64,000 nucleotides of DNA from Conexibacter arvalis (GCF_014199525.1 NZ_JACHNU010000010.1:56722-120721), one strand, 5' to 3'; positions 35,101 to 42,562 are shown, numbered from the stretch's first letter. The notes: generated by a model from the sequence alone, not told the origin. Translations and numbers: made by a program.

Positions 35101-36042
35101 TTGATCGTCGTCGTCGTGACGGTGCTGCTCGCGGTCGCCGCGGGCGTCCTGCTGGAGCGCCGCGCCGGTCCTCGCGTCGCCCGCCCCGCGCGCGTGTGGA
35201 TCGTGCGGACGATGCTGTGGGTGCTGATGCCGTTCGTCGCCTACGTGAGCATGGCGCGGCTCCACCTGACGGCGAACGTCGGCATAGGGATCGTCGTCGC
35301 GGGCGCCGCGCTGGCGGCGACGACGACGCTGATGTGGTGGCTGACGCGCGGCCCGCTCGGCCTCGACCGCCCGACCGCCGGCGCGCTGATGGTCTGCGCG
35401 GTGCAGGTCAACACCGGCTTCTTCGGCCTGCCGCTGTGCGCCGCGCTGTTCTCGCAGGCCGAGTTCAACCAGGCGGTCGCGTACGACGTGCTGATCTCGA
35501 TGCCGGCGTTCGTCTTCGGCAGCTTCACGATCGGCGCGCTGTTCGGGACCCACGGCGAGGACAAACGGATGGGGCCGCACATCGCGGCGACGCTGCTGAG
35601 GAATCCGATGCTCTACGCCGCGATCGCGGGCCTGCTCGTGCCCGAGTCGTGGGCGCCGGAGCTGCTCGAGCTGCCGGTCAGAGTCGCCATCCTCGCGACC
35701 GTCCCGCTCGGCTTCATGGCGGTCGGGATCACGCTCGCCGACGAGGCCGAGGAGGGCGCGCTGCGGATCCCGCCCCCGCTGACGCGCGCGCTCGCCGCCC
35801 TGATCGGCGTGCGGATGGTGCTGATGCCCGCGATCGTCCTCGCCTTCTCGCTGTTCGTCGTGAAGCTGCCGGCGACCTACCCCCTGCTCGCGGCGATGCC
35901 CTCCGGCGTCAACACCGTGCTCGTCGCCCACCGCACCGGCCTCGACCTCAGAAGCGCCGCTGGCGGCACCGCCTGGACGACCGCGATAGCCCTCGTCTGC
36001 GTCGCCGCCGTCGCCCTCGCCCAGGCCGTCGGCCTGCTCTGA
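35101..36042 (+). CDS. AEC (auxin efflux carrier) family permease
   Basis: A 313-residue membrane carrier with about ten helices: an N-terminal half (IVVVVTVLLAVAAGVLLE..., MVCAVQVNTGFFGLPLCAALF) and a C-terminal half (RNPMLYAAIAGLLVPE, LGFMAVGITLADEAEEGAL, YPLLAAMPSGVNTVLVAHRTG). The motifs NTGFFGLP and MPSGVNT match the AEC family, which exports organic anions. The start is TTG 35101; no better start lies nearby. It is divergent from kdpD. The last 39 bases belong to a 57-bp tandem duplication. Confidence 0.85.
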   Translation: MIVVVVTVLLAVAAGVLLERRAGPRVARPARVWIVRTMLWVLMPFVAYVSMARLHLTANVGIGIVVAGAALAATTTLMWWLTRGPLGLDRPTAGALMVCAVQVNTGFFGLPLCAALFSQAEFNQAVAYDVLISMPAFVFGSFTIGALFGTHGEDKRMGPHIAATLLRNPMLYAAIAGLLVPESWAPELLELPVRVAILATVPLGFMAVGITLADEAEEGALRIPPPLTRALAALIGVRMVLMPAIVLAFSLFVVKLPATYPLLAAMPSGVNTVLVAHRTGLDLRSAAGGTAWTTAIALVCVAAVALAQAVGLL

Positions 36043-36129
36043 CGCCGCGCCCGTCTCCGCGCCGCCGTCGCCCTCGCCCAGGCCGTCGGCGTGCTCTGAC
36101 GCCGCGCCCGTCTCCGCGCCGCCGTCGCC
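36004..36129. repeat. 57-bp tandem repeat, 2.2 copies, spanning the 3' end of the AEC carrier gene
   Basis: Bases 36004-36060 recur at 36061-36117 with only one visible change (c to g), followed by a 12-base start of a third copy to 36129. The first copy holds the last 12 codons and the stop of the AEC gene, so the second is a recent non-coding duplication. The unit length is a multiple of three. Confidence 0.9.
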
Positions 36130-36183
36130 GATGCCTCGCATGGCCTTGCCGCACACGACCCGCGCGACCGCGCGTCTCCCGGC

Positions 36184-36279
36184 GCCGGCCAGCCCCCGCG
36201 CCGCGCCGCCCCACGCGGCGCCGCCCCACGCGGCGCCGCCCGCGCCGTGCCGGCCAGCCCCCGCGCCGCGCCGCCCCAC
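36184..36279. repeat. GC-only direct repeat in the 5' flank of tRNA-Ala
   Basis: A 31-base segment beginning GCCGGCCAGCCCCCGCGCCG is present at 36184-36214 and 36249-36279, and between them CCCACGCGGCGCCGC occurs twice. The whole 36130-36297 stretch is low-complexity GC with no gene. It probably arose by slippage. Confidence 0.75.
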
Positions 36280-36305
36280 CGGCCCCGGCTAGCATTGGGA
36301 GGCCC

Positions 36306-36377
36306 GGGGGCGTAGTGCTAACGGGAACACGCCGCCTTTGCAAGGCGGAGTTGGGGGTTCGATTCCCCCCGCCTCCA
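36306..36377 (+). tRNA. tRNA-Ala (anticodon TGC)
   Basis: The sequence folds into a complete cloverleaf: acceptor GGGGGCG (36306-36312) with CGCCTCC (36370-36376) including the alanine identity pair G3-U70; a D arm with a short stem GTG/CAC; anticodon stem CCGCC/GGCGG with loop TTTGCAA (36337-36343), anticodon TGC at 36339-36341; T arm GGGGG-TTCGATT-CCCCC. Discriminator A is at 36377 and no CCA is encoded. It reads GCA codons. The D stem is only 3 bp, slightly weak. Confidence 0.9.
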
Positions 36378-36435
36378 TTGGTCCGAAAGCGCCGCTGCGG
36401 CGGCGACCGGACGCGCAAGACCGCTCGGCGGAGGC

Positions 36436-36854
36436 CTACGAGCGCGAAAGCAGCCCGATGAAATCGGCGGGCCGTTGAACGGGCGGTCGTTCGATGCCCG
36501 CTTCCACAAGGTCCCGGTCGCCGCTGACGATCGCGTCGACCTGCTGCGCTCGCGCGAGCGCGACGAGGTAGTCGTCGGCGGGGTCGCGGGTGACGCTGGG
36601 AATCGGCACCGGGTCCGGCAAACGGTCGCCTGCCGTTCGATCCGAGCTATCAGCTCGCGCGCTCTGGCCTCGTCGAACCAGCGCCGGAACTTCGGGCGCA
36701 GCGCGACGCGGCGCAGCTCGGCGATCAGTTCAGGACTGACGACGATCTCGATGCGGTCGTCGATCCAGGCTTCGACGATCCGATCGGGTGGGGAGCCGGC
36801 GGGGCCGATCAGGGCGGAGATGAGGACGCCCGGATCGACGACGACGCAGATCAC
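36436..36854 (-). pseudogene. PIN-domain toxin (COG1569-type), frameshifted
   Basis: Two frames together make one PIN protein of the 'putative toxin-antitoxin component' family. From GTG 36854 the frame reads VVVDPGVLISALIGPAGSPP, VSPELIAELRRVALRPKFRRWF, ARIERQATVCR; near 36615-36625 it must shift by one base to continue PDPVPIPSVTRDPADDYLV and VDAIVSGDRDLVEAG to a TAG at 36436. The normal first acidic residue followed by TNV reads DPG here, and the C-terminal Asp residues (DPADD, SGDRD) are in the second frame. One base seems lost, so the toxin is probably dead, unless this is a sequencing error. The antitoxin overlaps its start (GTGA). Confidence 0.8.
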
Positions 36855-37102
36855 GCAGCCTCGCGCCGCTCACGGCGCGAGGCGTGCAGTTCCTCATAGG
36901 CGATCCGCTCCGCCTCGTCGGCGGAGAGATCGGGGGAGCCGGCCTGCGTCGAGTCGACCAGCCGCCGCAGGAGGTAGGCGTTCAACGCGCGCTCAACGAC
37001 CGCCGCGTCGTCAAGACCGGCAGCGGGCTCGCCCAACTGCTGACGCGCACGCTCGACCATCTCCGCGTCGAGCGCCAGGTTGACCTTGTCTCCGGAAGCC
37101 AC
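36851..37102 (-). CDS. Antitoxin partner of the broken PIN toxin (ribbon-helix-helix-like)
   Basis: An 83-residue protein from GTG 37102, beginning with a short basic strand (KVNLALDAEMVERARQQL) and a helix pair (DDAAVVERALNAYLLRRLVD), the arrangement of small RHH antitoxins, then a charged C-terminal tail (ADEAERIAYEELHASRRER) that would bind the toxin. It overlaps the toxin start by 4 bases. Since the toxin is frameshifted it may persist as an orphan. GTG 37102 is used because the upstream frame is not conserved-looking. Confidence 0.7.
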   Translation of the reverse strand: MASGDKVNLALDAEMVERARQQLGEPAAGLDDAAVVERALNAYLLRRLVDSTQAGSPDLSADEAERIAYEELHASRRERREAA

Positions 37103-37127
37103 ACGCGACACGGTATCGCGCGCGTGT
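37101..37127. promoter_or_regulatory. Inverted repeat at the antitoxin start, possible autoregulatory operator
   Basis: ACACGCG at 37101-37107 is the exact reverse complement of CGCGTGT at 37121-37127, with 13 bases between. It covers the antitoxin start codon and the space before the divergent small frame at 37164. Antitoxins usually repress their own promoter at such sites. Confidence 0.4.
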
Positions 37128-37163
37128 AGCCCTGTCACCGGCGTCGCGGACACAGTCCCGCGG

Positions 37164-37379
37164 ATGCCGTCCGCGCCGAGCCGAGTCCGTTGGACCGATC
37201 ACGCGCTCGAGAAGGCAGCACTGCTCGACATCGCCCGAACCGACATCGAGCAAGCCGTGATCGAGCACTCCCGCCCCCTGGGATCGCCGCAGCAGCCTGA
37301 CCCCTTGCACGCTCCTGACGAGCGCCCCGCGACGGCGGGACGGCGCTCGTTCAGCGCCGCCCCGCCGAGTCGTTCCTAG
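37164..37379 (+). pseudogene. Truncated DUF4258-like fragment
   Basis: A 71-codon frame whose first 35 residues (SRVRWTDHALEKAALLDIAR, then TDIEQAVIEH) look like the N-terminal half of DUF4258-type small proteins, often toxin-like and paired with antitoxins. After residue 36 the frame turns into low-complexity Pro/Arg/Ser without the expected strands, so the 3' half was probably lost. It is divergent from the antitoxin, and may be a relic of another addiction module. Confidence 0.4.
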
Positions 37380-39841
37380 CGCCGGTCGCGGGCGCTTCTG
37401 CCGGCGGTCGTTCTCGGCACCTTCACGCGGACGCGGATCGTCCGTCTGACCGTGGCCGATCTGACGCTCGCGCGCAGGGTGAAGCGGATCGCCAGGCGGC
37501 GGCCGGCGAGCCGCGTGCGGGCGGCTCTGGAGAGACGCACGCGGACGGCGGCGCGTCTGCCCGCTCGGACCGTCTTCGGCGCGAGCAGGCGCACGCCGTA
37601 GCGTCTGCCGGCGACCCTCACGCGGATGGTGCGGGGCACGCGCACGCGGCAGGCGCCACCGCCGCGCGGGCAGGCGACCGTCGCGACGGTCGCGACGCCG
37701 GAGCGGTTGAGGCGGGCCGCTCTGACCGCTCTCAGCACCGGGCGCTTGACGGTGCCGCCCGGCGGGCCGGGCGCCGGCGGTCTCGGCTGGTCGGTCGGGG
37801 AGCCGGGCTCGCCGACCGGCGGGTTGTCGACCGGCGGTCTCGGCGGCTCGCGGTCGGGCACCGTCGCCGGGACGCTGAACGTCAGGCGGCCGAACGGCCC
37901 GCCGGCGTAGGTGACGCCGAGCGTCTGCCCGGCGATCGAGGTCATCGTCGCCGGCGCGCCGATCCAGCTGCGGCGGCCGCTGACGGCGCCGTCGCGGTGT
38001 CCGCCGCGAGCGAGGTCGACGTCGAGCACGTGCAGGTCGTCGAACGGCCTGCTCGTCACCCTGCCCGCCATCGCGTCCTCCATCGACCCGCTCGTCGAGC
38101 CGTCGCTGATCAGCCGCGCGATGCGCCCGTCGGCCGCGACCCGCAGCGTCGGGTTCACGAAGCGGATGTCGATGCCGTGCGAGGGCATCGCCCAGCGCAG
38201 CGTCCCCTGCTGCTCGACCACCAGCTCGCCGGTCGTGACGTCGCGCCAGGCGTCGGACTGGCCCCAGCGCCAGCTGAAGCGGTCCTCGGGGTCGGGCCAG
38301 CTGGCGCCGTCGGACAGCTCGACGAAGCCGGCGCCGTCAGGCACGCCGGGGATCGGCGACGGCCAGAACGTGTACAGGTATCTGACCCACGAGCGGAGGC
38401 TGCCCGCCGACGGGTCGGCGCGGCCGCTCCACTCGGTCCGCAGCGCCGGCTCGGCGACGTGGTGGGCACTCGCGAGCGCGTCGATCGACGACGTGTCGGA
38501 CGGGTCGCCCGCCTCGGCACCCACCGGCCAGACGACCGTCGCGTCGCCGAGCGGGTCGCCGGCGAGGCCGACGATCGTTCTCGGCGGCGCGTCGGCGGCG
38601 AGCGGCCGGACCGCGCTCCAAGCGCCGCCGGCCGGCCGCCGCGCGGCCTCGACCGCCGCCCCCGCGGAGCCGGCGCGCGACCACGCGACGAGCGCGCCGC
38701 CGTCGTCGTCGAGCGTCAGCCGCGGCGCGAACGCGGGCGCGTCGGCGGGCAGCGTCGCGACCGTCTCCGGCGCGCTCCAGGCGCCGCTCGCCGAGACGGT
38801 CGCCAGCTTCACCGCCGGCGGCGCCGCGCCGTCCTGCGCGACGTCCCAGACGACGCTCGCGCGGCCGTGCCCGTCGAGCGCGACCGCCGGCGTCGCGGTC
38901 GCGGACGAGGGAAGCGGCTCGATCGCCGCGTCCCACGGCTCGTCGGTCCCTGCCGGGCGGGTCGCGACGCCGCCGCCTCCCCCGCCGGCCGTGTCGACCG
39001 GCCACGCCACGACGGCGCGTCCGTCGACGTCGACGACGAGCTCGGGCTCGTACTGGTTGGTCGGGACGCGCGCCGGCGGCTCGGCGACCAGCTTCGGCGC
39101 GCTCCAGCTGCCTCTCGCGCCGCCGGTGCGGACCGAGCTGCGGATCGCCTTGACCGAGGAGCTGAGGGTCGAGCCGGTGCGCCACACGACCGTCACGTTG
39201 CCGGCGCGGTCGCTGCCGATCGCCGGTGGCCGCGAGACGGTGCCGAAGCCGGCGGTCGACGCGCCGCAGGCCGGCTCGGTCGGGACGGTGAAGATCGCTC
39301 TCGGGTTGGCCCACGTGTCGCTGCGCGCGGGGAGGGTCGAGACGATCACCGCGCAGCCCTGGCCCCACGCGGCGGTGGCGGTGCCGTCGGCGTCGAGCGT
39401 CAGCGCCGGAGCGGAGCTGGGCGACTCGCCGGCGGCGCTGATCGTCTCGACCGCCGACCACGTGCCGTCGGCGCCGCGCGTCGCCGCCTGGATCCGGTCG
39501 TCGTTGCGCCAGACCGCCGTCGCCGACCCGTCGGGGGCGACGGCGAGCTGCGCTCTCAGGCTCGTCGCGTAGCTGCCCGGCAGCGTCACCGGCTGCGACC
39601 AGCTGCCGCCGGCCGGCTTGGTCGCCGCCTTGAGCGACTGCTCGCCTCTGTTCTGCAGCCACAGCGCGGTGGCGGTGCCGTCGGCGTCGAGGGCGACGCT
39701 CGGATAGGGGGCGGCCTCGCTGGCCGGCAGCGGCGCCGGCCCCGTCCAGCCCGGTGCCGCGGCGGCTCCGCCGGGTGCCGCGGCCATCGCCAGCGCCGCG
39801 GCGCCTGCCGCGACGGCCAACGTCCTGCTCGTCCGTCTCAC
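37376..39841 (-). CDS. Large secreted HtaA-domain protein with N-terminal propeller-like repeats
   Basis: An 821-residue exported protein. GTG 39841 is chosen because GACGAGGAG lies just before it and it gives a clean signal peptide (TLAVAAGAAALAMAAAPGGA). Residues ~35-400 are repeats of the type VALDADGTATALW and AVAPDGSATAVWRND with WSAPETVA between, like BNR/propeller blades. An HtaA-like domain follows (~420-640; WVRYLYTF, FSWRWGQSDAWRDVTTG, LDVDLARGG), then a Pro-rich linker and a basic beta-sandwich tail (RVRVPRTIRVRVAGRRYGVR). HtaA domains bind haem in corynebacteria. It is the distal gene of a likely iron-responsive unit. Confidence 0.7.
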   Translation of the reverse strand: MRRTSRTLAVAAGAAALAMAAAPGGAAAAPGWTGPAPLPASEAAPYPSVALDADGTATALWLQNRGEQSLKAATKPAGGSWSQPVTLPGSYATSLRAQLAVAPDGSATAVWRNDDRIQAATRGADGTWSAVETISAAGESPSSAPALTLDADGTATAAWGQGCAVIVSTLPARSDTWANPRAIFTVPTEPACGASTAGFGTVSRPPAIGSDRAGNVTVVWRTGSTLSSSVKAIRSSVRTGGARGSWSAPKLVAEPPARVPTNQYEPELVVDVDGRAVVAWPVDTAGGGGGGVATRPAGTDEPWDAAIEPLPSSATATPAVALDGHGRASVVWDVAQDGAAPPAVKLATVSASGAWSAPETVATLPADAPAFAPRLTLDDDGGALVAWSRAGSAGAAVEAARRPAGGAWSAVRPLAADAPPRTIVGLAGDPLGDATVVWPVGAEAGDPSDTSSIDALASAHHVAEPALRTEWSGRADPSAGSLRSWVRYLYTFWPSPIPGVPDGAGFVELSDGASWPDPEDRFSWRWGQSDAWRDVTTGELVVEQQGTLRWAMPSHGIDIRFVNPTLRVAADGRIARLISDGSTSGSMEDAMAGRVTSRPFDDLHVLDVDLARGGHRDGAVSGRRSWIGAPATMTSIAGQTLGVTYAGGPFGRLTFSVPATVPDREPPRPPVDNPPVGEPGSPTDQPRPPAPGPPGGTVKRPVLRAVRAARLNRSGVATVATVACPRGGGACRVRVPRTIRVRVAGRRYGVRLLAPKTVRAGRRAAVRVRLSRAARTRLAGRRLAIRFTLRASVRSATVRRTIRVRVKVPRTTAGRSARDRR

Positions 39842-39907
39842 TGCGATCGCACTCCTCGTCTTGCTTCCGGTTCCCGGGCGCGTCCCCCTCGCCCCGCTCA
39901 CGTGCGG

Positions 39908-39937
39908 CGAGCCGGCCGGGATCGCCCGGCCGGCTCG
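39908..39937. terminator. 13-bp hairpin between the two HtaA genes
   Basis: CGAGCCGGCCGGG (39908-39920) pairs perfectly with 39925-39937 across a 4-base loop. It lies 50 bases after the small HtaA gene and 67 bases before the GTG of the large one. There is no T-run; it may attenuate rather than end transcription between the two genes. Confidence 0.5.
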
Positions 39938-39986
39938 CAGGTCGGCTCGCCGTCGCCGCGGCGGCGACGCGATGCCGGATCCGCGA

Positions 39987-40547
39987 CTAGAAGTCGCCCT
40001 CCGCGTCGAGCACGCCGAACTCGTCGCCGGCCGCGTACGAGCCGTTGGAGCCGCCGTTGAAGACGACCGCCCCGTCGCTCGTCAGCTCCGGCACCGCGCC
40101 GGTCCAGGTCTTCGGGTTCGTGCCCGATCTCGTGCCGCCGGTGAGCGTGAACAGCGTCCAGTCGCTGAACGTTCTTCTCGCGCTCAGCAGCGGCGTGTAC
40201 CAGCCGGAGCCGGTGACGTCGCCGGTGCTGAAGTCGATCGAGACGTCCTCGATCGCAAGGTCGATGCCGTGCAGCAGGACGGTCGAGCGGAAGCCGCCGT
40301 CGAACGGCGCGACGTCGCCCGCGCCGGTCGCCGCCTGCGGCAGCGAGAGCACCGGCGAGCTGAACGTCGCCGGGCTGAGGGCGGTCGTTCTGCCGCCCCA
40401 TCTCGTGACGTATCTGAGCCAGGTCGAGCGCAGCTCCCACTCGGCTCCGCCGGCCGACGCGGCGGCCGGGACGAGGAAGGCGAAGGTCATGAGCGCGGCG
40501 GCGAGCGACAGCAGCACGCGCACGCGCGACGACAGCCTGCGAGACAT
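39987..40547 (-). CDS. Secreted HtaA-domain protein
   Basis: A 186-residue exported protein: signal peptide (VLLSLAAALMTFAFLVPAAASA) then a single HtaA-like domain starting AEWELRSTWLRYVTRWGGRT and containing GIDLAIEDVSIDFSTGDVTG, WYTPLLSARRTFSDWTLFTL and a C-terminal VVFNGGSNGSYAAGDEF. The order matches the HtaA haem-binding fold; a conserved Tyr (TWLRYV) is a possible haem ligand. ATG 40547 follows GAAAGGACGTCTC. No sortase signal or C-terminal anchor is seen, so it may be soluble or held by partners. It is read from the region with the tandem palindromes. Confidence 0.7.
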   Translation of the reverse strand: MSRRLSSRVRVLLSLAAALMTFAFLVPAAASAGGAEWELRSTWLRYVTRWGGRTTALSPATFSSPVLSLPQAATGAGDVAPFDGGFRSTVLLHGIDLAIEDVSIDFSTGDVTGSGWYTPLLSARRTFSDWTLFTLTGGTRSGTNPKTWTGAVPELTSDGAVVFNGGSNGSYAAGDEFGVLDAEGDF

Positions 40548-40635
40548 GAGACGTCCTTTCGGTTGGAACCCCCTGGTGCGCACCTCGGCGCACCCTCGAG
40601 CCGTGGGCCCGAGACGCCGCCGCCCATGCGGCGAC

Positions 40636-40669
40636 TTAGGGCACCCTAACAAGAATTAGGGCGCCCTTA
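40636..40669. promoter_or_regulatory. Two tandem TTAGGG-type palindromes upstream of the HtaA gene (iron-repressor-like operator)
   Basis: TTAGGGCACCCTAA at 40636-40649 and TTAGGGCGCCCTTA at 40656-40669 are near-perfect dyads whose starts are exactly 20 bases apart. The half-site TTAGG is that of DtxR/IdeR metal repressors, but the spacing between half-sites is shorter than in the 19-bp IdeR consensus. They lie 89-122 bases upstream of the HtaA ATG, compatible with promoter control. Confidence 0.6.
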
Positions 40670-40828
40670 CAACCGATGTCGGATCAGCCTTCCTGCGAGG
40701 ACGGACAGCCGGGTCCGACCCACGCCCAGCCAGACCCCGACAGCACGGAGGCCCCACCACAAGGCGGAGCCTCCGTCGCGCTCAGATCTCGCGCCGGCGC
40801 GATGCTCACACATCGCAGGGCACGGGAC

Positions 40829-41416
40829 TCACACTAGCCAGACCGACACCGGACTGGCGAAGAGCGTCCCGGTGACCGTGATACTCATAGGACAGAAGAG
40901 GCCACTGCCAACTCTTCGCGGTATCGAGGTCGCGTTGAACGTGACAGTCGACACTCTGCCACCAACGAGATTCACGCTTATCCCACCGACAGGATTGGAC
41001 AGCCAACCCCATAGCCCGACACCCCCTGTACAGACGACCAACCCGTTCAACATCATCCCGAACGAGCCGATCTCGAAGTTGATCGAGCCTATGTCCGGTA
41101 GGGTGCCGGAGAAGCCTGAGTACTCAAGCGTCATCGGACTTAGCAAGACCCCTGACGTGGCCCCCGTACACCCCAGAATGGACCCGCTGAAGCTACCCTG
41201 ACTGAAGTACCTTCTCTTGCTAAGCGACGATGAGTTCAGAGACAACTGAATGGACACATTGCACTGAATCAGGTTGTTTATAGTGAGCGTCCCGTTAGCC
41301 CCAACCGACGTCGACGAGAGTCCAAACCCCGTCGAAGCAGTCGCGCCCCCGGATGCCGCGAGAATGAAAGCGACCGCGCACACGCACGCGATCGCCGAGT
41401 TCAGATATCGGCGCAT
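40829..41416 (-). CDS. Secreted protein of unknown function in lower-GC DNA
   Basis: A 195-residue protein with signal peptide (SAIACVCAVAFILAASGGATA). The mature chain is Ser/Gly/Thr/Asn-rich beta-type sequence with four cysteines in matching contexts (LIQCNVSIQLSLN, GCTGATSG, VVCTGGVG, LFCPMSITVTGTL); the first and last flank strands of similar form. Basic residues are few. Codons such as AGT, ATA and AAT are frequent and GC drops well below the neighbours, so recent transfer is possible. ATG 41416 follows GAGAGGTGTGGCGG. I cannot assign a family. Confidence 0.7.
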   Translation of the reverse strand: MRRYLNSAIACVCAVAFILAASGGATASTGFGLSSTSVGANGTLTINNLIQCNVSIQLSLNSSSLSKRRYFSQGSFSGSILGCTGATSGVLLSPMTLEYSGFSGTLPDIGSINFEIGSFGMMLNGLVVCTGGVGLWGWLSNPVGGISVNLVGGRVSTVTFNATSIPRRVGSGLFCPMSITVTGTLFASPVSVWLV

Positions 41417-41511
41417 CCGCCACACCTCTCGATGTCGATGACATTGCGAGCAGCAGCGCGCCGCGCGGACCTATTCTACCATAAAACAGTCAAGCGTGGG
41501 TCCGTCGCCGC

Positions 41512-41832
41512 TCAGCCGGCACCTGTGCGCCGCTCGATCTGAGGACGACCGAGGACGACGCGCACGACGACGCGCGTCGGGCGGGTGGGGGCGGCGAATG
41601 AGAGGAAGTCTCGAACCGGACCCTCGTGGCCGCAGAACGGGCAGCCGAGCGGAGCCGCCGGCGACAGCGGGCGGTCGCCGAGCGCGATCGGCGCGTCGCA
41701 GTCGGGGCAGGCGAGCGTGCCGGCGGCGACGACGGAGCTGCGCGCGACGCGCCGCTCCTCCTCCGCGCCCGCGTTGCGGCCGACCCGATCTCGAAAGCCG
41801 TCGGGTCCGTCGATGCCTCGCTGGAACCCCAT
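41512..41832 (-). CDS. Small zinc-ribbon protein
   Basis: A 106-residue protein with two CxxC pairs, LACPDCDAPIALGD and GCPFCGHEG, 24 residues apart, forming a classical zinc ribbon. The N-terminus is acidic-basic mixed and the C-terminus basic (RPTRVVVRVVLGRPQ). It could bind nucleic acid or protein; no further domain is seen. The start at ATG 41832 has only a weak ribosome site. It is divergent from the antitoxin gene. Confidence 0.6.
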   Translation of the reverse strand: MGFQRGIDGPDGFRDRVGRNAGAEEERRVARSSVVAAGTLACPDCDAPIALGDRPLSPAAPLGCPFCGHEGPVRDFLSFAAPTRPTRVVVRVVLGRPQIERRTGAG

Positions 41833-41897
41833 CCGTCCAGTCTAGGCGCCTCGCCCCGGCGCGCCGCACGCCTCCGTCCGGTCGACAACACCGATCG

Positions 41898-41927
41898 GGT
41901 AGCGGTTCTGCTACCGCCTGGCTACGA
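41898..41927 (+). promoter_or_regulatory. Inverted repeat and -10 element of a probably leaderless antitoxin promoter
   Basis: GGTAGC (41898-41903) and GCTACC (41910-41915) form a dyad with a 6-base spacer. Just downstream, TACGAT (41922-41927) is a good actinobacterial -10 box. Transcription starting about 7 bases later would begin at the GTG at 41935, with no room for a ribosome site, so the message looks leaderless. The dyad is a likely site for autorepression by the antitoxin. Confidence 0.5.
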
Positions 41928-41934
41928 TGATCCG

Positions 41935-42183
41935 GTGACGTCGATCCCCCAGAGAGAGCTGCGGAACAACATCGGCGACGTCCTGCGCCGTGCGGAGGCT
42001 GGCGAGGAGTTCACGATCACCGTCGCCGGCCGCCCCGCCGCGCAGCTCGGCCCGGCGCCGCGGCGTCGGTGGGTCGACGATGCGACGCTCCAGCAGGTGT
42101 GGGCGACGGCTCCACCGGATGCGGATCGCCTGAGAGCCGACCTCGAACGGTTCCCGGCCGATCTCGGCGACCCGTTCGGCTGA
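41935..42183 (+). CDS. Phd/YefM-type antitoxin
   Basis: An 82-residue protein of the prevent-host-death family: TSIPQRELRNNIGDVLRRAE, EAGEEFTITVAGRPAAQLGP gives the N-terminal DNA-binding and dimer fold, and the C-terminal helix (DADRLRADLERFPADLGDPF) is the toxin-binding tail. It neutralises the PIN toxin encoded one base downstream. The start is GTG 41935. Confidence 0.9.
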   Translation: MTSIPQRELRNNIGDVLRRAEAGEEFTITVAGRPAAQLGPAPRRRWVDDATLQQVWATAPPDADRLRADLERFPADLGDPFG

Positions 42184-42184
42184 G

Positions 42185-42562
42185 GTGCGCGCGCTGCTCG
42201 ACACGTCGGTGCTGATCGCAGGCGAGCCGCTGCGAGGGATCGAAGGCGCGATCAGCGCCGTCTCGCTTGCCGAGTTGCACTTCGGGCTGCTCGTCGCGCG
42301 CGACGACGACGAACGCGCGCGACGGGCACAGCGGCTCGGCGTCGTCGAGGCGACCTTCGATCCGATCCCGCTCGACGCCGCCGTCGCACGCGAATGGGGA
42401 CGGCTCTCCTCCGCAGTGTCGGCACGCGGCGGTCAGCCACGGCGCCGCACCGCCGACCTCGCGATCGCGGCCACCGCGAACGTCCACGGCGTGCCGCTGC
42501 TCACGCGCGACCTGCGCGACTTCGCTCCCATCGCCGACCTCGTCGACGTCCGCTCCGCCTGA
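42185..42562 (+). CDS. vapC: VapC-type PIN domain ribonuclease toxin
   Basis: A 125-residue PIN nuclease with the acidic residues intact: LLDTSVLIAGE (Asp6), SLAELHFGLL (Glu), RTADLAIAATANVHG (Asp) and LLTRDLRDF (Asp). Family members cleave tRNA or rRNA when released from the antitoxin. The GTG start lies one base after the antitoxin stop, so the two are coupled. Length and motifs suggest an active toxin, unlike the module at 36436. Confidence 0.92.
   Translation: MRALLDTSVLIAGEPLRGIEGAISAVSLAELHFGLLVARDDDERARRAQRLGVVEATFDPIPLDAAVAREWGRLSSAVSARGGQPRRRTADLAIAATANVHGVPLLTRDLRDFAPIADLVDVRSA

Noticed and set aside
36298..36377. tRNA start at GGAGGCC (36298)
   Set aside because: This would give a C-C mismatch and too many bases before the D stem; the start at 36306 pairs all seven acceptor positions including G3-U70.
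36318..36435. C-terminal continuation of the PIN frame into the tRNA gene (GESNPQLRLAK)
   Set aside because: It overlaps tRNA-Ala(TGC); the true toxin end is TAG at 36436 in the other frame.
36604..36630. Programmed frameshift in the PIN toxin
   Set aside because: There is no slippery heptamer or pseudoknot-like sequence; a lost base is simpler.
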